Assembly (NCBI GenBank): GCA_026713405.1
Contig: JAPOON010000626.1
Span: 1 to 6,866 of the forward strand
Direction of reading: 5' to 3'
From: Gammaproteobacteria bacterium
Lineage (GTDB): Bacteria; Pseudomonadota; Gammaproteobacteria; Pseudomonadales; Azotimanducaceae_A
DNA length: 6,866 nucleotides
In this document: positions 1 through 6,126 of the stretch, one piece after another
How positions within the stretch are numbered: position 1 is the stretch's first letter
How the letters are laid out: each line of letters begins with the position of its first letter
Notes under the pieces: generated by a model
Seen by the model: only the letters and a program-made list of their open reading frames with translations
The model's database searches: none
What the model was told of the DNA's origin: nothing
Program-made: the position numbers and the translations under genes

Positions 1-1158
1 AGGATCGCCCAACAGGGACTGGTGCGCCTGTACTACGAGAAGGAATTCGATGCCGGGGCGATGGGCAACGAGTTCAGCGAGATTGCCGCCAGGACCGAAG
101 CCAGCGACGCACTCGTTGACGAAGCCCGCACCTGGGCCGAACAGCGCACGATTCAGCTCGGCGTGCACATGGCCCGTGGCGCCATGGCGCCGGTCGATGC
201 GACGCGCCCGATCTCGAACATCCTGGACACCTGCCTGGCAGCGCTGCTGGCCACGGCGAAGCGCGAGTTCGCCCGGGAGCACGGCGAGATTCCCAACGCC
301 CGGGCCGGCCTGGTCGCACTGGGCGCTGCCGGCCGCCGCGAGTTGGCGACGGGCGCGCCCCTCGAGCTGCTGTTCATCTACGACCACGATCCCGTGCCGG
401 CGGGCGTGGTGGTGGAGACGCCGGAAGCCTGGCACGAGCAACTGCTGCAACGCCTCATGGTGCTCGTTCGCAATCTCTCCCCCGAAGGCATGCTGTTCGA
501 GCCCACGCGCCCCTACGCATTGCAGGACACCAACGGACACGCACCCGCGTGTTCGATGCAGCGGCTACGGGAGTACCTGGAGGGCGGAGCAACCCCCGTT
601 GACCTGCGCATGCTCACCCATGCCCGGGCAATTTCCGCCGAGAGGGGTCTCGCCGGCGAATTCGAGGACCTGCGACGTTCCGCGCTTGCGCGCACGCGGG
701 AAATGGGCCCGATCGTCCGCGAGATCTCGGACATCCGGCGGCAGGCTACGCAGCACCACGATGCCGAGGACATCTGGGCCATCGGCACATTTCGCGGTGG
801 GCTCGGCGACGTGGTGCTGGCCGCGGAATACCTGCAGCTCGCCGGCGCCGCGCCCGCCTCAGGCGTCAACACCCTGCATGAGACCTTCGAGGCCGCGGCC
901 CACCGGCAACTGCTGCAAACCGACGCCGCCCGTGAACTGAGCGAAGCCGCCGCCCTGTGGCAGAACCTCGACGGCTTCTTCCGCATGACCTGCGGCGGCG
1001 CCTTCGACCCCAAGGCAACCACACCGGAACAGAAACAGCAGATCGCCGCGCTGGCGGGAACCGACAACTTCGACAACCTGCTGCGCATCATCTCCGACAC
1101 CGCCGTGCGCACCTCGGTGCACCTGCACGAGTTGCTCATACGCACCATCAGGGTCTGA
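1..1158 (+). CDS. glnE: GlnE-type glutamine synthetase adenylyltransferase, C-terminal part (5'-truncated), degenerate active site
   Basis: The reading frame is open from base 1 to a TGA at 1156-1158, so the gene starts outside the window; the GTG at 22 is only an internal codon. GlnE attaches AMP to, and removes it from, glutamine synthetase to tune nitrogen assimilation in the cytoplasm. The order of blocks matches the C-terminal (adenylylating) half of GlnE: a linker helix with EARTWAEQRTIQLGV (about 121-165), the nucleotidyltransferase block ALGAAGRRELATGAPLEL (about 319-369) ending in LLFIYD, the second block QRLMVLVRNLSPEGMLFE, the helical stretch with ML-HAR-I, the IRRQ and RGGLGD...EYLQL blocks, and a GGAFDP...DNFDNLL tail. 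In active enzymes the first block reads GSDLDL and the second E-V-D-x-R-L-R-P. Here they read GAPLEL (352-369) and E-P-T-R-P (499-513), so the metal-binding Asp residues are replaced. The reading frame is long and intact, so this looks like a maintained but probably inactive domain or paralogue, not a decaying pseudogene. The N-terminal half cannot be assessed. Confidence 0.8.
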   Translation, partial: RIAQQGLVRLYYEKEFDAGAMGNEFSEIAARTEASDALVDEARTWAEQRTIQLGVHMARGAMAPVDATRPISNILDTCLAALLATAKREFAREHGEIPNARAGLVALGAAGRRELATGAPLELLFIYDHDPVPAGVVVETPEAWHEQLLQRLMVLVRNLSPEGMLFEPTRPYALQDTNGHAPACSMQRLREYLEGGATPVDLRMLTHARAISAERGLAGEFEDLRRSALARTREMGPIVREISDIRRQATQHHDAEDIWAIGTFRGGLGDVVLAAEYLQLAGAAPASGVNTLHETFEAAAHRQLLQTDAARELSEAAALWQNLDGFFRMTCGGAFDPKATTPEQKQQIAALAGTDNFDNLLRIISDTAVRTSVHLHELLIRTIRV

Positions 1159-1249
1159 CAAACCGTCGGGCACAGGAGTTTCCGCCCCACGCACCGAGGC
1201 GCTCCGCGCAAGCGACAGTGGTTGGGCACAGGATGAGGGTTCGGCCCGC

Positions 1250-2437
1250 CTACCAGGGGCTGGACTTTGACGACTCCGCGTGGTCGGGCAGCCGGTAAGT
1301 CATGCCCGTTTCGTCGTAAACCGAGATCTGCAGCAACTGGGTGAAGTTGTCGTACTTGATCTTCTGCCGGCTCTTCACGACCTGCTGCACCCGCTGTTTC
1401 ATCCGCCACCCCCACAACGCGCCAACCGAGAACATCTGCGGAAACTGCAGGTGATTGGCAAGCTCGTTGCCGATGAGCCCGCGGGAAATACGGTAGGCCA
1501 GATTTCTCAGTATGCGCTGCTCCCTGGGGTCGGTCAGCCCCGCGGTAATGGGCACCGCTTCGATCAGGGCATTCGCCATCTTTGCCGAGTCCGCATCCGG
1601 ATTCGGCTCGCACAGGTTGCCGATCTCGAAAATTCGCCGCGCATCGTCCTCGTTTCGGTAGAGGATCGTCTCCGGCACGCCCATGACGTAGCCGGCATAA
1701 CGCCACACCGCCATGAGGCTCGCTGCCTCCTCCCTGTTGAACAGCGCGCCGGTCAGCCTCGAGTAGTCCAGGAGGCGCATGGAGAAGACGGTCATGGCCA
1801 GGCCCAGGTGCGCCGCGCTGACCGGCGTTCCGTAGGTTTCCTCGTCCCAGGTGCCGGAGTGCTTCAGCAGGTTTCTCACCCGGCCGTGGACGAAGCGCAG
1901 GCGCATGGACAGCTTCCAACCGTCGCCAAGCCGGTGCAGGCCGCCGGGATAGAACACCTCCAGCAGATGACGGTTGTTCTGCATCAGCCGGCGTTTTGCG
2001 GTTTTTCCGCTCAGGACCCGCCCCGTGGCGGCAAAGGACTTGGCTATCAGGGTGGAGAACCCTTCGATCAGCACACCGCAGACGAAGGCGACCAGCATGT
2101 TGGTGACATTGAGGTTGAATACCCGCACGGCGGGCTTGAAGGCCTCGTAGTCGAGCCAGGGCGGTGATTGGGAATCCACGCTCTCGAAGAACTCGCGCAG
2201 CACCTTCGGGGCGGTCTTGAGCCCTCCCCGTTCCTGTTCAATGCCGGCCTTGATGAAGCGGTGCAGATCGCCCGGCGGCAGTGTGCTCAACTCCTCGAAC
2301 ACGGCATCGAGCACCGGGTCGCCGATGCCGGTGTGGCGCATGTAATTGTCCGCCAGCACGGCGTCGTGCATGCGGGCCGTCGCATAGCCCTCCGTGTAGG
2401 CTGTCGGAATCGCCAACATCCCGGACGCGCCGTTCAC
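1250..2437 (-). CDS. DUF2236 / MpaB-Lcp superfamily heme-dependent oxygenase
   Basis: A 395-residue protein with the DUF2236 layout (ER-bound oxygenase MpaB / rubber oxygenase catalytic domain). Seen in order: an N-terminal helical part with SPPWLDYEAF (residues 91-100), a hydrophobic helix NMLVAFVCGVLIEGFSTLIA (113-132), an Arg-rich helix ending RRLMQNN (149-155), the FYPGGL block (162-167), RLRFVHGRVR (179-188) with the likely heme-ligating His184, and a TPVS...LGLAMTVFSMRLLD segment followed by WRYAGYVMGVPE. No signal peptide is visible, so it is probably cytoplasmic or membrane-associated. Characterised relatives use heme b and O2 to cleave isoprenoid double bonds (Lcp on rubber, MpaB on a farnesyl chain); the substrate here is unknown. 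The usual distal R-L-x-x-T appears as R-L-M-Q-N. The chosen GTG start (2437-2435) overlaps the idi TGA as GTGA, which implies translational coupling. An ATG at 2419-2417, six codons in, is the alternative. The stop is TAG at 1252-1250. The gene is convergent with the GlnE-like gene. Confidence 0.85.
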   Translation of the reverse strand: MNGASGMLAIPTAYTEGYATARMHDAVLADNYMRHTGIGDPVLDAVFEELSTLPPGDLHRFIKAGIEQERGGLKTAPKVLREFFESVDSQSPPWLDYEAFKPAVRVFNLNVTNMLVAFVCGVLIEGFSTLIAKSFAATGRVLSGKTAKRRLMQNNRHLLEVFYPGGLHRLGDGWKLSMRLRFVHGRVRNLLKHSGTWDEETYGTPVSAAHLGLAMTVFSMRLLDYSRLTGALFNREEAASLMAVWRYAGYVMGVPETILYRNEDDARRIFEIGNLCEPNPDADSAKMANALIEAVPITAGLTDPREQRILRNLAYRISRGLIGNELANHLQFPQMFSVGALWGWRMKQRVQQVVKSRQKIKYDNFTQLLQISVYDETGMTYRLPDHAESSKSSPW

Positions 2438-3027
2438 GAGGGCTGCCGGCCGGCGCCCGCAGGCAGTTCATCGGCGTGACACTCGCGCAGCGTCGCCCAC
2501 TCCTGCTGCAGCCAGGGCGTGTACTCTTCCGGCCGTTGCGCGAGGCGCCGTTCCAGCTCCGGGCCGGCAATCCATTGCCAGTCGTCGATTTCCGTCGTGT
2601 TGACGACCGGCATGCCGGTGGTGCGGGCAAGATAGACCGAGCACAACTCGTACTCGCTGCCCGTCGCCCCGAACCCCGCCCGGTATTCGAACTTGTAGAC
2701 GAACCGCAAATCGTGCAGCAGCTTGCCGTCCAGCCCCAGCTCCTGTTCGATGCGCCGGCGCACGGCGGTGTCCATCGACTCGCCACGGCGCGGATGCGAA
2801 CAGCAACTGTTGGACCAGTAACTCGGCCAGAGCCGCTTGTCCCGCCCACGCTTCTGCAGCAGCAACTCGCCCCGGGCATTGAAGACGAACGCGGAAAACG
2901 CCCGGTGCAGCTGCCCCTCGCCGTTGTGACAGGCGGCCTTGTCCAGATACCCGAGCACCCGGTCGGCGGAATCGACCAGGATGAGGGGCTCGTCATCAAA
3001 GGAGACGACTTCGGATTTGCTGTTCAT
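2434..3027 (-). CDS. idi: Isopentenyl-diphosphate delta-isomerase, type 1
   Basis: A 197-residue Nudix-fold isomerase (E. coli Idi has 182) that interconverts isopentenyl and dimethylallyl diphosphate in the cytoplasm, setting the ratio of building blocks for prenyl chains. All key positions are visible: the metal-binding His pair H34 and H41 in the CHNGEGQLHRAFS stretch, the catalytic Cys76 and metal ligand H78 in WSNSCCSHP (71-79), a Nudix-like helix GESMDTAVRRRIEQELG (82-98), and the two glutamates E125/E127 in SEYELCSVYLART, the second being the expected acid/base. The frame stays open upstream to 3204, but conservation begins after the ATG at 3027-3025, and a TACAAT -10-like box lies at 3081-3076 inside that upstream extension, so the ATG at 3027 was chosen. 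No strong ribosome site is visible. The gene is first in a two-gene unit with the downstream oxygenase (4-nt overlap) and divergent from hpnC-hpnD, which places it in an isoprenoid locus. Confidence 0.95.
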   Translation of the reverse strand: MNSKSEVVSFDDEPLILVDSADRVLGYLDKAACHNGEGQLHRAFSAFVFNARGELLLQKRGRDKRLWPSYWSNSCCSHPRRGESMDTAVRRRIEQELGLDGKLLHDLRFVYKFEYRAGFGATGSEYELCSVYLARTTGMPVVNTTEIDDWQWIAGPELERRLAQRPEEYTPWLQQEWATLRECHADELPAGAGRQPS

Positions 3028-3075
3028 GGGCCGGCCATGGTGCGCTCGGGGATCCGGGCTCCCAATCAAGCCGCC

Positions 3076-3081
3076 ATTGTA
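3076..3081 (-). promoter_or_regulatory. Candidate -10 box for idi
   Basis: On the minus strand TACAAT (5 of 6 matches to the sigma-70 -10 consensus) lies about 50 bases before the idi ATG, predicting a start site near 3069 and a leader of roughly 40 bases. No good -35 hexamer sits at the right distance: only a TCGATG-like 3/6 match is visible at 16 bases. The promoter may therefore be weak or activator-dependent. This is inferred from pattern alone. Confidence 0.35.
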
Positions 3082-3195
3082 ATCCGGTTTCTCCGCACAT
3101 CGACCCATGTCCGGGAACCAACTCGGCGAAACGGCGTCAAACCAACGAACGGGTCCATGCCCCAGCCCGGCCAACAACGGCGACCGGGAGGGAAT

Positions 3196-3234
3196 TTGAC
3201 TCAATTGACAGCCCTATCCGCGAATAAGAGGTCC
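3196..3234 (+). repeat. 39-bp element, copy A, upstream of hpnC
   Basis: Reading toward hpnC the element begins TTGACTCA, one base, TTGACAGCC, then CTATCCGCGAAT, and ends AGAGGTCC. It matches copy B at 6174-6136 on the opposite strand at 35 of 39 positions, with no gaps. Inside it are two TTGAC half-sites 9 bp apart and an imperfect palindrome centred on CGCG (3213-3228). It ends 27 bp before the candidate hpnC -35 box and 108 bp before the hpnC ATG. It could be an operator, a structured RNA segment or one member of a dispersed repeat family. I do not recognise it as a named element. Confidence 0.8.
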
Positions 3235-3260
3235 AGCGTCGACACACGCCGGGACAAAAG

Positions 3261-3288
3261 TTGAAACAAGACCAAGATTCTCGATAAC
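3261..3288 (+). promoter_or_regulatory. Candidate sigma-70 promoter for hpnC-hpnD
   Basis: TTGAAA (3261-3266) and GATAAC (3283-3288) are separated by 16 bp and match the -35 and -10 consensus at 5 and 4 of 6 positions. Transcription would start near 3295, giving a leader of about 47 bases to the ATG at 3342 and excluding the upstream GTG/ATG codons at 3291-3296 as starts. The shared 39-bp element lies immediately upstream, a position suited to an activator site. No experiment supports this. Confidence 0.45.
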
Positions 3289-3331
3289 CTGTGATGTCCG
3301 ACAGGGTGTGCAAACGCGAACCCTCCGGCCC

Positions 3332-3336
3332 GGGAG
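3332..3336 (+). promoter_or_regulatory. Ribosome binding site of hpnC
   Basis: GGGAG lies 5 bases before the ATG at 3342. The earlier in-frame candidates, GTG 3291 and ATG 3294, have no purine-rich site in front of them, so this site decides the start. Confidence 0.6.
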
Positions 3337-3341
3337 ATTGT

Positions 3342-4235
3342 ATGCACGAAGCCGCCGTTCTGGAGACGCCATCCGGCAAAGCTGCAACGGAGGAAAACTT
3401 TCCGGTCACCGGCTTGCTGTTGCCGGCGCGCCTGCGCCCGCACATCGAGGCTTTCTACGCCTATGCCCGGACCATCGACGATATCGCCGACAATCCGTAT
3501 CTCCGCCCGTCCGACAAGCTTCGCCGCCTGAACCAGTTCGCCTGGGCAGCGAGCGGGGTCGACACGGCCAATCCCGCCCTGCGCAGGGCGCACGACGTAC
3601 GGCACAGCCTGGCGGCAACGGCAGTCACCCGCCGCCACTGCATCGACCTGACCAAGGCGTTCAAGCTCGACCAGGTCAAGAGCCGCTACCGCGACTGGAA
3701 CGACCTCATGGGTTACTGCAACCTCTCCGCAGCCCCGGTGGGCCGATATCTCATCGACCTGCACGGCGAGTCGGACGCAACCTATCCGCATTCCGATGCG
3801 CTCTGCAACGCGCTGCAGGTACTCAATCACCTGCAGGACTGCCGGGAAGACTACAAGTCCCTCGACCGCGTCTACCTGCCGCAGAACTGGATGACAGAGG
3901 CAGGCATCGGGGTCGAGGAACTGAACCGCGTGCAGTCCTCGACAGCGTTGCGCCAGGTATTCGACCGCTGCCTGGATGCCACCGACGGACTCATGGACCT
4001 GGCCCGCGGGCTGCCGGACAAGTTCAAGAACCACCGCTTCGCCATGGATGCCGCCATCATCGTCAATATCGCCGGGACGCTCAGCTCGGAACTGCGCCGC
4101 AGGGACCCGCTGGCGGAACGGGTGGCGCTGACCAGGCTTCAATACTCGGTCTGCTGCGCCCGTGGAATTGGCCGCGTCCTGTTCAGCAGGCTCCGGCGTC
4201 TCGCCAGCGGCGGCGACAGGGCTCGCGCCGGGTGA
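3342..4235 (+). CDS. hpnC: Squalene/hydroxysqualene synthase HpnC (trans-isoprenyl diphosphate synthase, head-to-head)
   Basis: A 297-residue member of the squalene/phytoene synthase family. In the HpnCDE route HpnC converts presqualene diphosphate, made by HpnD, to hydroxysqualene, which HpnE reduces to squalene. Seen here: an N-terminal ENFPVTGLLLPARLRPHI segment typical of HpnC (residues 18-35), the first aspartate-rich motif in YARTIDDIADN (D46/D47/D50), the GYCNLSAAPVGRYLIDLHG block (124-142) that stands in for the Y-C-x-x-x-A-x-x-V-G motif, and the second aspartate-rich motif D166-C-R-E-D170 followed by RVYLPQNW. The ATG at 3342 is chosen for its GGGAG site and because conservation begins soon after; GTG 3291 or ATG 3294 would add 16-17 unconserved residues. 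It is the first gene of a plus-strand pair with hpnD, 31 bases apart. HpnC versus HpnD is assigned by motif type and gene order. No hpnE follows. Confidence 0.9.
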   Translation: MHEAAVLETPSGKAATEENFPVTGLLLPARLRPHIEAFYAYARTIDDIADNPYLRPSDKLRRLNQFAWAASGVDTANPALRRAHDVRHSLAATAVTRRHCIDLTKAFKLDQVKSRYRDWNDLMGYCNLSAAPVGRYLIDLHGESDATYPHSDALCNALQVLNHLQDCREDYKSLDRVYLPQNWMTEAGIGVEELNRVQSSTALRQVFDRCLDATDGLMDLARGLPDKFKNHRFAMDAAIIVNIAGTLSSELRRRDPLAERVALTRLQYSVCCARGIGRVLFSRLRRLASGGDRARAG

Positions 4236-4266
4236 ACCTTGCGGTGCCGCCCGGGGCTGCGGCTCG

Positions 4267-5142
4267 ATGAATTCGCGCACCAGCCCCGATCATCTCGCAC
4301 AGGACAAGGGCGAATACTGGCGTCACGTCCACCGGGTGGTGCGACGCTCGCGATCGTCTTTTATCTGGGGCATGAGGATTCTGCCCGCCGAGCGCCGTCG
4401 TGCGATGTATGCGATCTATGCTTTCTGCCGCGAAGTGGACGACATCGCCGATCTACCCGGCGACGCAGCCGTCAAGCAGGATGCGCTGGCCGCGTGGCGC
4501 GACGAGATCGGGCGCCTGTTCAACGGGCGACCGCAACGCCCGACTACCCGTGCGCTTTACGGGCCGGTGCAGCGCTTCGACCTGCCGCGCAACGAGTTCC
4601 TGGCCCTCATCGACGGTGTTGAGCTCGATACCGCGCCGTTGGTGAGGATGCGCACCCTGACCGATCTGCTGGCCTATTGCCGCAACGTGGCCGGCTCGGT
4701 GGGCATGCTGTCCGTTCATGTCTTCGGTGTCCCCACCCACCCCGGTCCGCGCATCGCCGAGACGCTCGGCAACGCCTTGCAGTTGACCAACATCCTGCGC
4801 GACCTGGCCGATGACGCGGCAGCCGACCGGCTGTACCTTCCCCAGGATCTGCTGGCCGGGCGCGGCATCGACGGGCAGTCTCCGCAAGCCGCTTTCGAAC
4901 ATCCCCGATTCGACTCGGTCTGCGCGGAGTTGTCCGAACTGGCGCGCCGCTACTTCGCGGAAGCCGAAACGCTCATTCTTGAACTCGGCTCCCGCAAACT
5001 GCGTGCAGCCGTCGTCATGATGAAAATCTATCGAGAAACCCTCGATCGTCTGGAGGCACGCGGCTGGCAAGAGATCGGTGAGCCCATTCGCCTGACCGCC
5101 ACGCGCAAGATGTGGCTGGCTCTGCGCCACGGGCTCCTGTAG
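4267..5142 (+). CDS. hpnD: Presqualene diphosphate synthase HpnD
   Basis: A 291-residue squalene/phytoene synthase family protein, close to the usual HpnD length of about 280. It is expected to condense two farnesyl diphosphates to presqualene diphosphate using Mg2+. Motifs: SSFIWGMRILPAERRRAMYA (residues 30-49), the first aspartate-rich site FCREVDDIAD (D58/D59/D62), GVELDT (117-122), AYCRNVAGSVG (136-146), and NALQLTNILRDLADD (169-183) with the second aspartate-rich site D179...D183 followed by RLYLPQD. The frame is open back to GTG 4162, which would overlap hpnC by 74 bases and add 35 Ala/Gly-rich residues unlike the family, so the ATG at 4267 is preferred although its ribosome site (GGGG about 10 bases upstream) is weak. 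It probably shares a transcript with hpnC. The stop is TAG at 5140-5142. A phytoene-synthase role for carotenoids is the alternative; no desaturase is in the window. Confidence 0.9.
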   Translation: MNSRTSPDHLAQDKGEYWRHVHRVVRRSRSSFIWGMRILPAERRRAMYAIYAFCREVDDIADLPGDAAVKQDALAAWRDEIGRLFNGRPQRPTTRALYGPVQRFDLPRNEFLALIDGVELDTAPLVRMRTLTDLLAYCRNVAGSVGMLSVHVFGVPTHPGPRIAETLGNALQLTNILRDLADDAAADRLYLPQDLLAGRGIDGQSPQAAFEHPRFDSVCAELSELARRYFAEAETLILELGSRKLRAAVVMMKIYRETLDRLEARGWQEIGEPIRLTATRKMWLALRHGLL

Positions 5143-5167
5143 CCACGACGACCGGCGCTTCGGGAAA

Positions 5168-5196
5168 CCCATGGCGCCAAAACACTGTTCCATGGG
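5168..5196. terminator. Inverted repeat downstream of hpnD
   Basis: CCCATGG (5168-5174) and CCATGGG (5190-5196) form a 7-bp stem with a 15-base loop, 25 bases past the hpnD stop. There is no T-run after it on either strand, so it is at best a weak or Rho-assisted terminator or an mRNA 3' stabiliser. Confidence 0.3.
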
Positions 5197-5210
5197 ACCC
5201 GGCCAGATGT

Positions 5211-5238
5211 CCCAAGGGCAACGCTAACTCCCTTTGGG
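5211..5238. terminator. Stem-loop at the 3' end of oxyR, possible bidirectional terminator
   Basis: CCCAAGGG (5211-5218) pairs with CCCTTTGGG (5230-5238), giving 8 pairs with one bulged T and an 11-base loop. The right arm lies in the last codons of oxyR. The site sits in the 81-bp gap between the convergent hpnD and oxyR genes, where a shared terminator is expected, but no T-tract follows on either strand. Confidence 0.35.
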
Positions 5239-6126
5239 TTCCGCCCCCCGGATCGCCGTGCGCAACGTTCTGGTCATCTGGTCGAGCAGGGCGACCCTGG
5301 GGGAACTGTTGCGCCAGGCGATGCCGATCGTTCTCGACGGCGGATCCGGCTCTTCAAACGGTATGTAGCTCACCCCGCTTCCTTCGGCGGGAAGGGCGAG
5401 TTCCGGCATCAGGGTCGTCCCGACGTTTGCCGCCACCATCTGGCGCAGGGTCTCCAGGCTGGTTGCCCGGAAGTTGGTGTTCTCCACGGCGTTGTGCGAC
5501 TTGCAGACCTCCAGCGCCTGGTCTCTCAGGCAATGCCCGTCCTCCAGCAGCAGCACCTGCTCCTGGTCGAGGTCCGCGACACTGACTGACTTGCGGTTGG
5601 CTTTCTCGTGCCGGTCCGAAACGGCCAGGTAGAAAGGCTCCCGGTACAGGGCGGACTCGGCGATGTTGTCCTCACCGAGCGGCAGGGCCAGGATTACCGC
5701 ATCAAGGTCTCCTTCCCTGAGCATCCGCGTGATCACCGCCGTCTGTGCCTCGGTCAACTGCATCTTCAGGTTGGGGAGCGCCTCGCGCACGGGGCCGAGA
5801 ATCCTCGGCAGCAGATACGGCGCCACCGTGGGAATGATCCCCAGCCGGAATTCCCCGCCCATCGGGTCGCGATGTTCCTCGGCAAACCCGACCAGCCGAT
5901 TGACCTCGCCAAGCACCCGTTGCGCCTGCGCCACGATCGACTCCCCCACCGGCGTCAGCATCACCTGCCGGTTGGTGCGCTCTATGAGCGTCACGCCCAG
6001 GGTTTCTTCCAGCTTCTTGAGCTGCGTCGACAGCGTCGGCTGGCTGACGAAACAGGCCGCGGCCGCGCGGCCGAAATGCCGGTGTTCCGCAACGGCCACC
6101 AGGTACCGCAGGTCGCGCAGGTTCAT
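5224..6126 (-). CDS. oxyR: Hydrogen peroxide sensor and LysR-family regulator OxyR
   Basis: A 300-residue LysR-type regulator. The N-terminal winged helix-turn-helix covers about residues 1-60 (MNLRDLRYLVAVAEHRHFGR, then FVSQPTLSTQLKKLEE). The effector domain carries the redox pair Cys199 and Cys208 in EDGHCLRDQALEVC, the same numbering as E. coli OxyR, followed by FRATSLETLRQMVAA, a very conserved OxyR stretch. H2O2 oxidises the pair to a disulfide and switches the tetramer to activate catalase, peroxiredoxin and related genes. The ATG at 6126-6124 opens the canonical N-terminus. No close ribosome site is seen; GAGAGG lies 12 bases upstream, inside the 39-bp element that ends 9 bases before the ATG. 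The stop is TAG at 5226-5224. No catalase or peroxidase gene is adjacent. It is convergent with hpnD and divergent from the pseudouridine synthase gene. Confidence 0.96.
   Translation of the reverse strand: MNLRDLRYLVAVAEHRHFGRAAAACFVSQPTLSTQLKKLEETLGVTLIERTNRQVMLTPVGESIVAQAQRVLGEVNRLVGFAEEHRDPMGGEFRLGIIPTVAPYLLPRILGPVREALPNLKMQLTEAQTAVITRMLREGDLDAVILALPLGEDNIAESALYREPFYLAVSDRHEKANRKSVSVADLDQEQVLLLEDGHCLRDQALEVCKSHNAVENTNFRATSLETLRQMVAANVGTTLMPELALPAEGSGVSYIPFEEPDPPSRTIGIAWRNSSPRVALLDQMTRTLRTAIRGAEPKGS

Larger units (their letters stand above)
3028..3341. other. Divergent intergenic region between idi and hpnC
   Basis: This 314-bp gap separates the two divergent isoprenoid units. It holds a candidate idi -10 box (3076-3081, minus), a 39-bp element shared with the oxyR upstream region (3196-3234), a candidate sigma-70 promoter for hpnC (3261-3288, plus) and the hpnC ribosome site (3332-3336). 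Open frames crossing it are extensions or shadows of idi and hpnC and show no recognisable protein. No tRNA or known riboswitch was recognised. Confidence 0.7.

Noticed and set aside
1168..1233. Direct repeat GGGCACAGGA at 1168-1177 and 1224-1233 between the convergent first two genes
   Set aside because: Ten bases with unrelated flanks in a short GC-rich gap is compatible with chance, and no third copy was seen.
513..1919. 468-codon open frame on the minus strand spanning the GlnE-like gene and part of the oxygenase gene
   Set aside because: It is antisense to two well-supported genes, crosses the gap between them, is rich in Arg/Ala/Gly/Pro and shows no family motif. Long antisense frames are common at this GC content.
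1280..2167. 295-codon open frame on the plus strand opposite the oxygenase gene
   Set aside because: It is a shadow of the DUF2236 gene, whose protein has clear family motifs; this frame has none.
3196..3234. The 39-bp element as an ordinary sigma-70 promoter (TTGACT or TTGACA as -35)
   Set aside because: No -10-like hexamer lies 15-19 bp downstream of either TTGAC in either copy; GAGGTC or CGCGAA would occupy that place.
3196..3234. OxyR operator within the element (CTAT and ATAA around the CGCG core)
   Set aside because: The OxyR site needs four ATAG/CTAT-type units at 7-base spacing. Only one CTAT-N6-ATAA is present in copy A, and it is lost in copy B.
4162..4266. GTG at 4162 as the hpnD start
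   Set aside because: It would overlap hpnC by 74 bases and add a 35-residue Ala/Gly-rich leader not seen in the family.
3201..4280. 359-codon minus-strand frame opposite hpnC
   Set aside because: It mirrors hpnC in another frame, and its residue composition reflects the complementary codon pattern, not a protein family.
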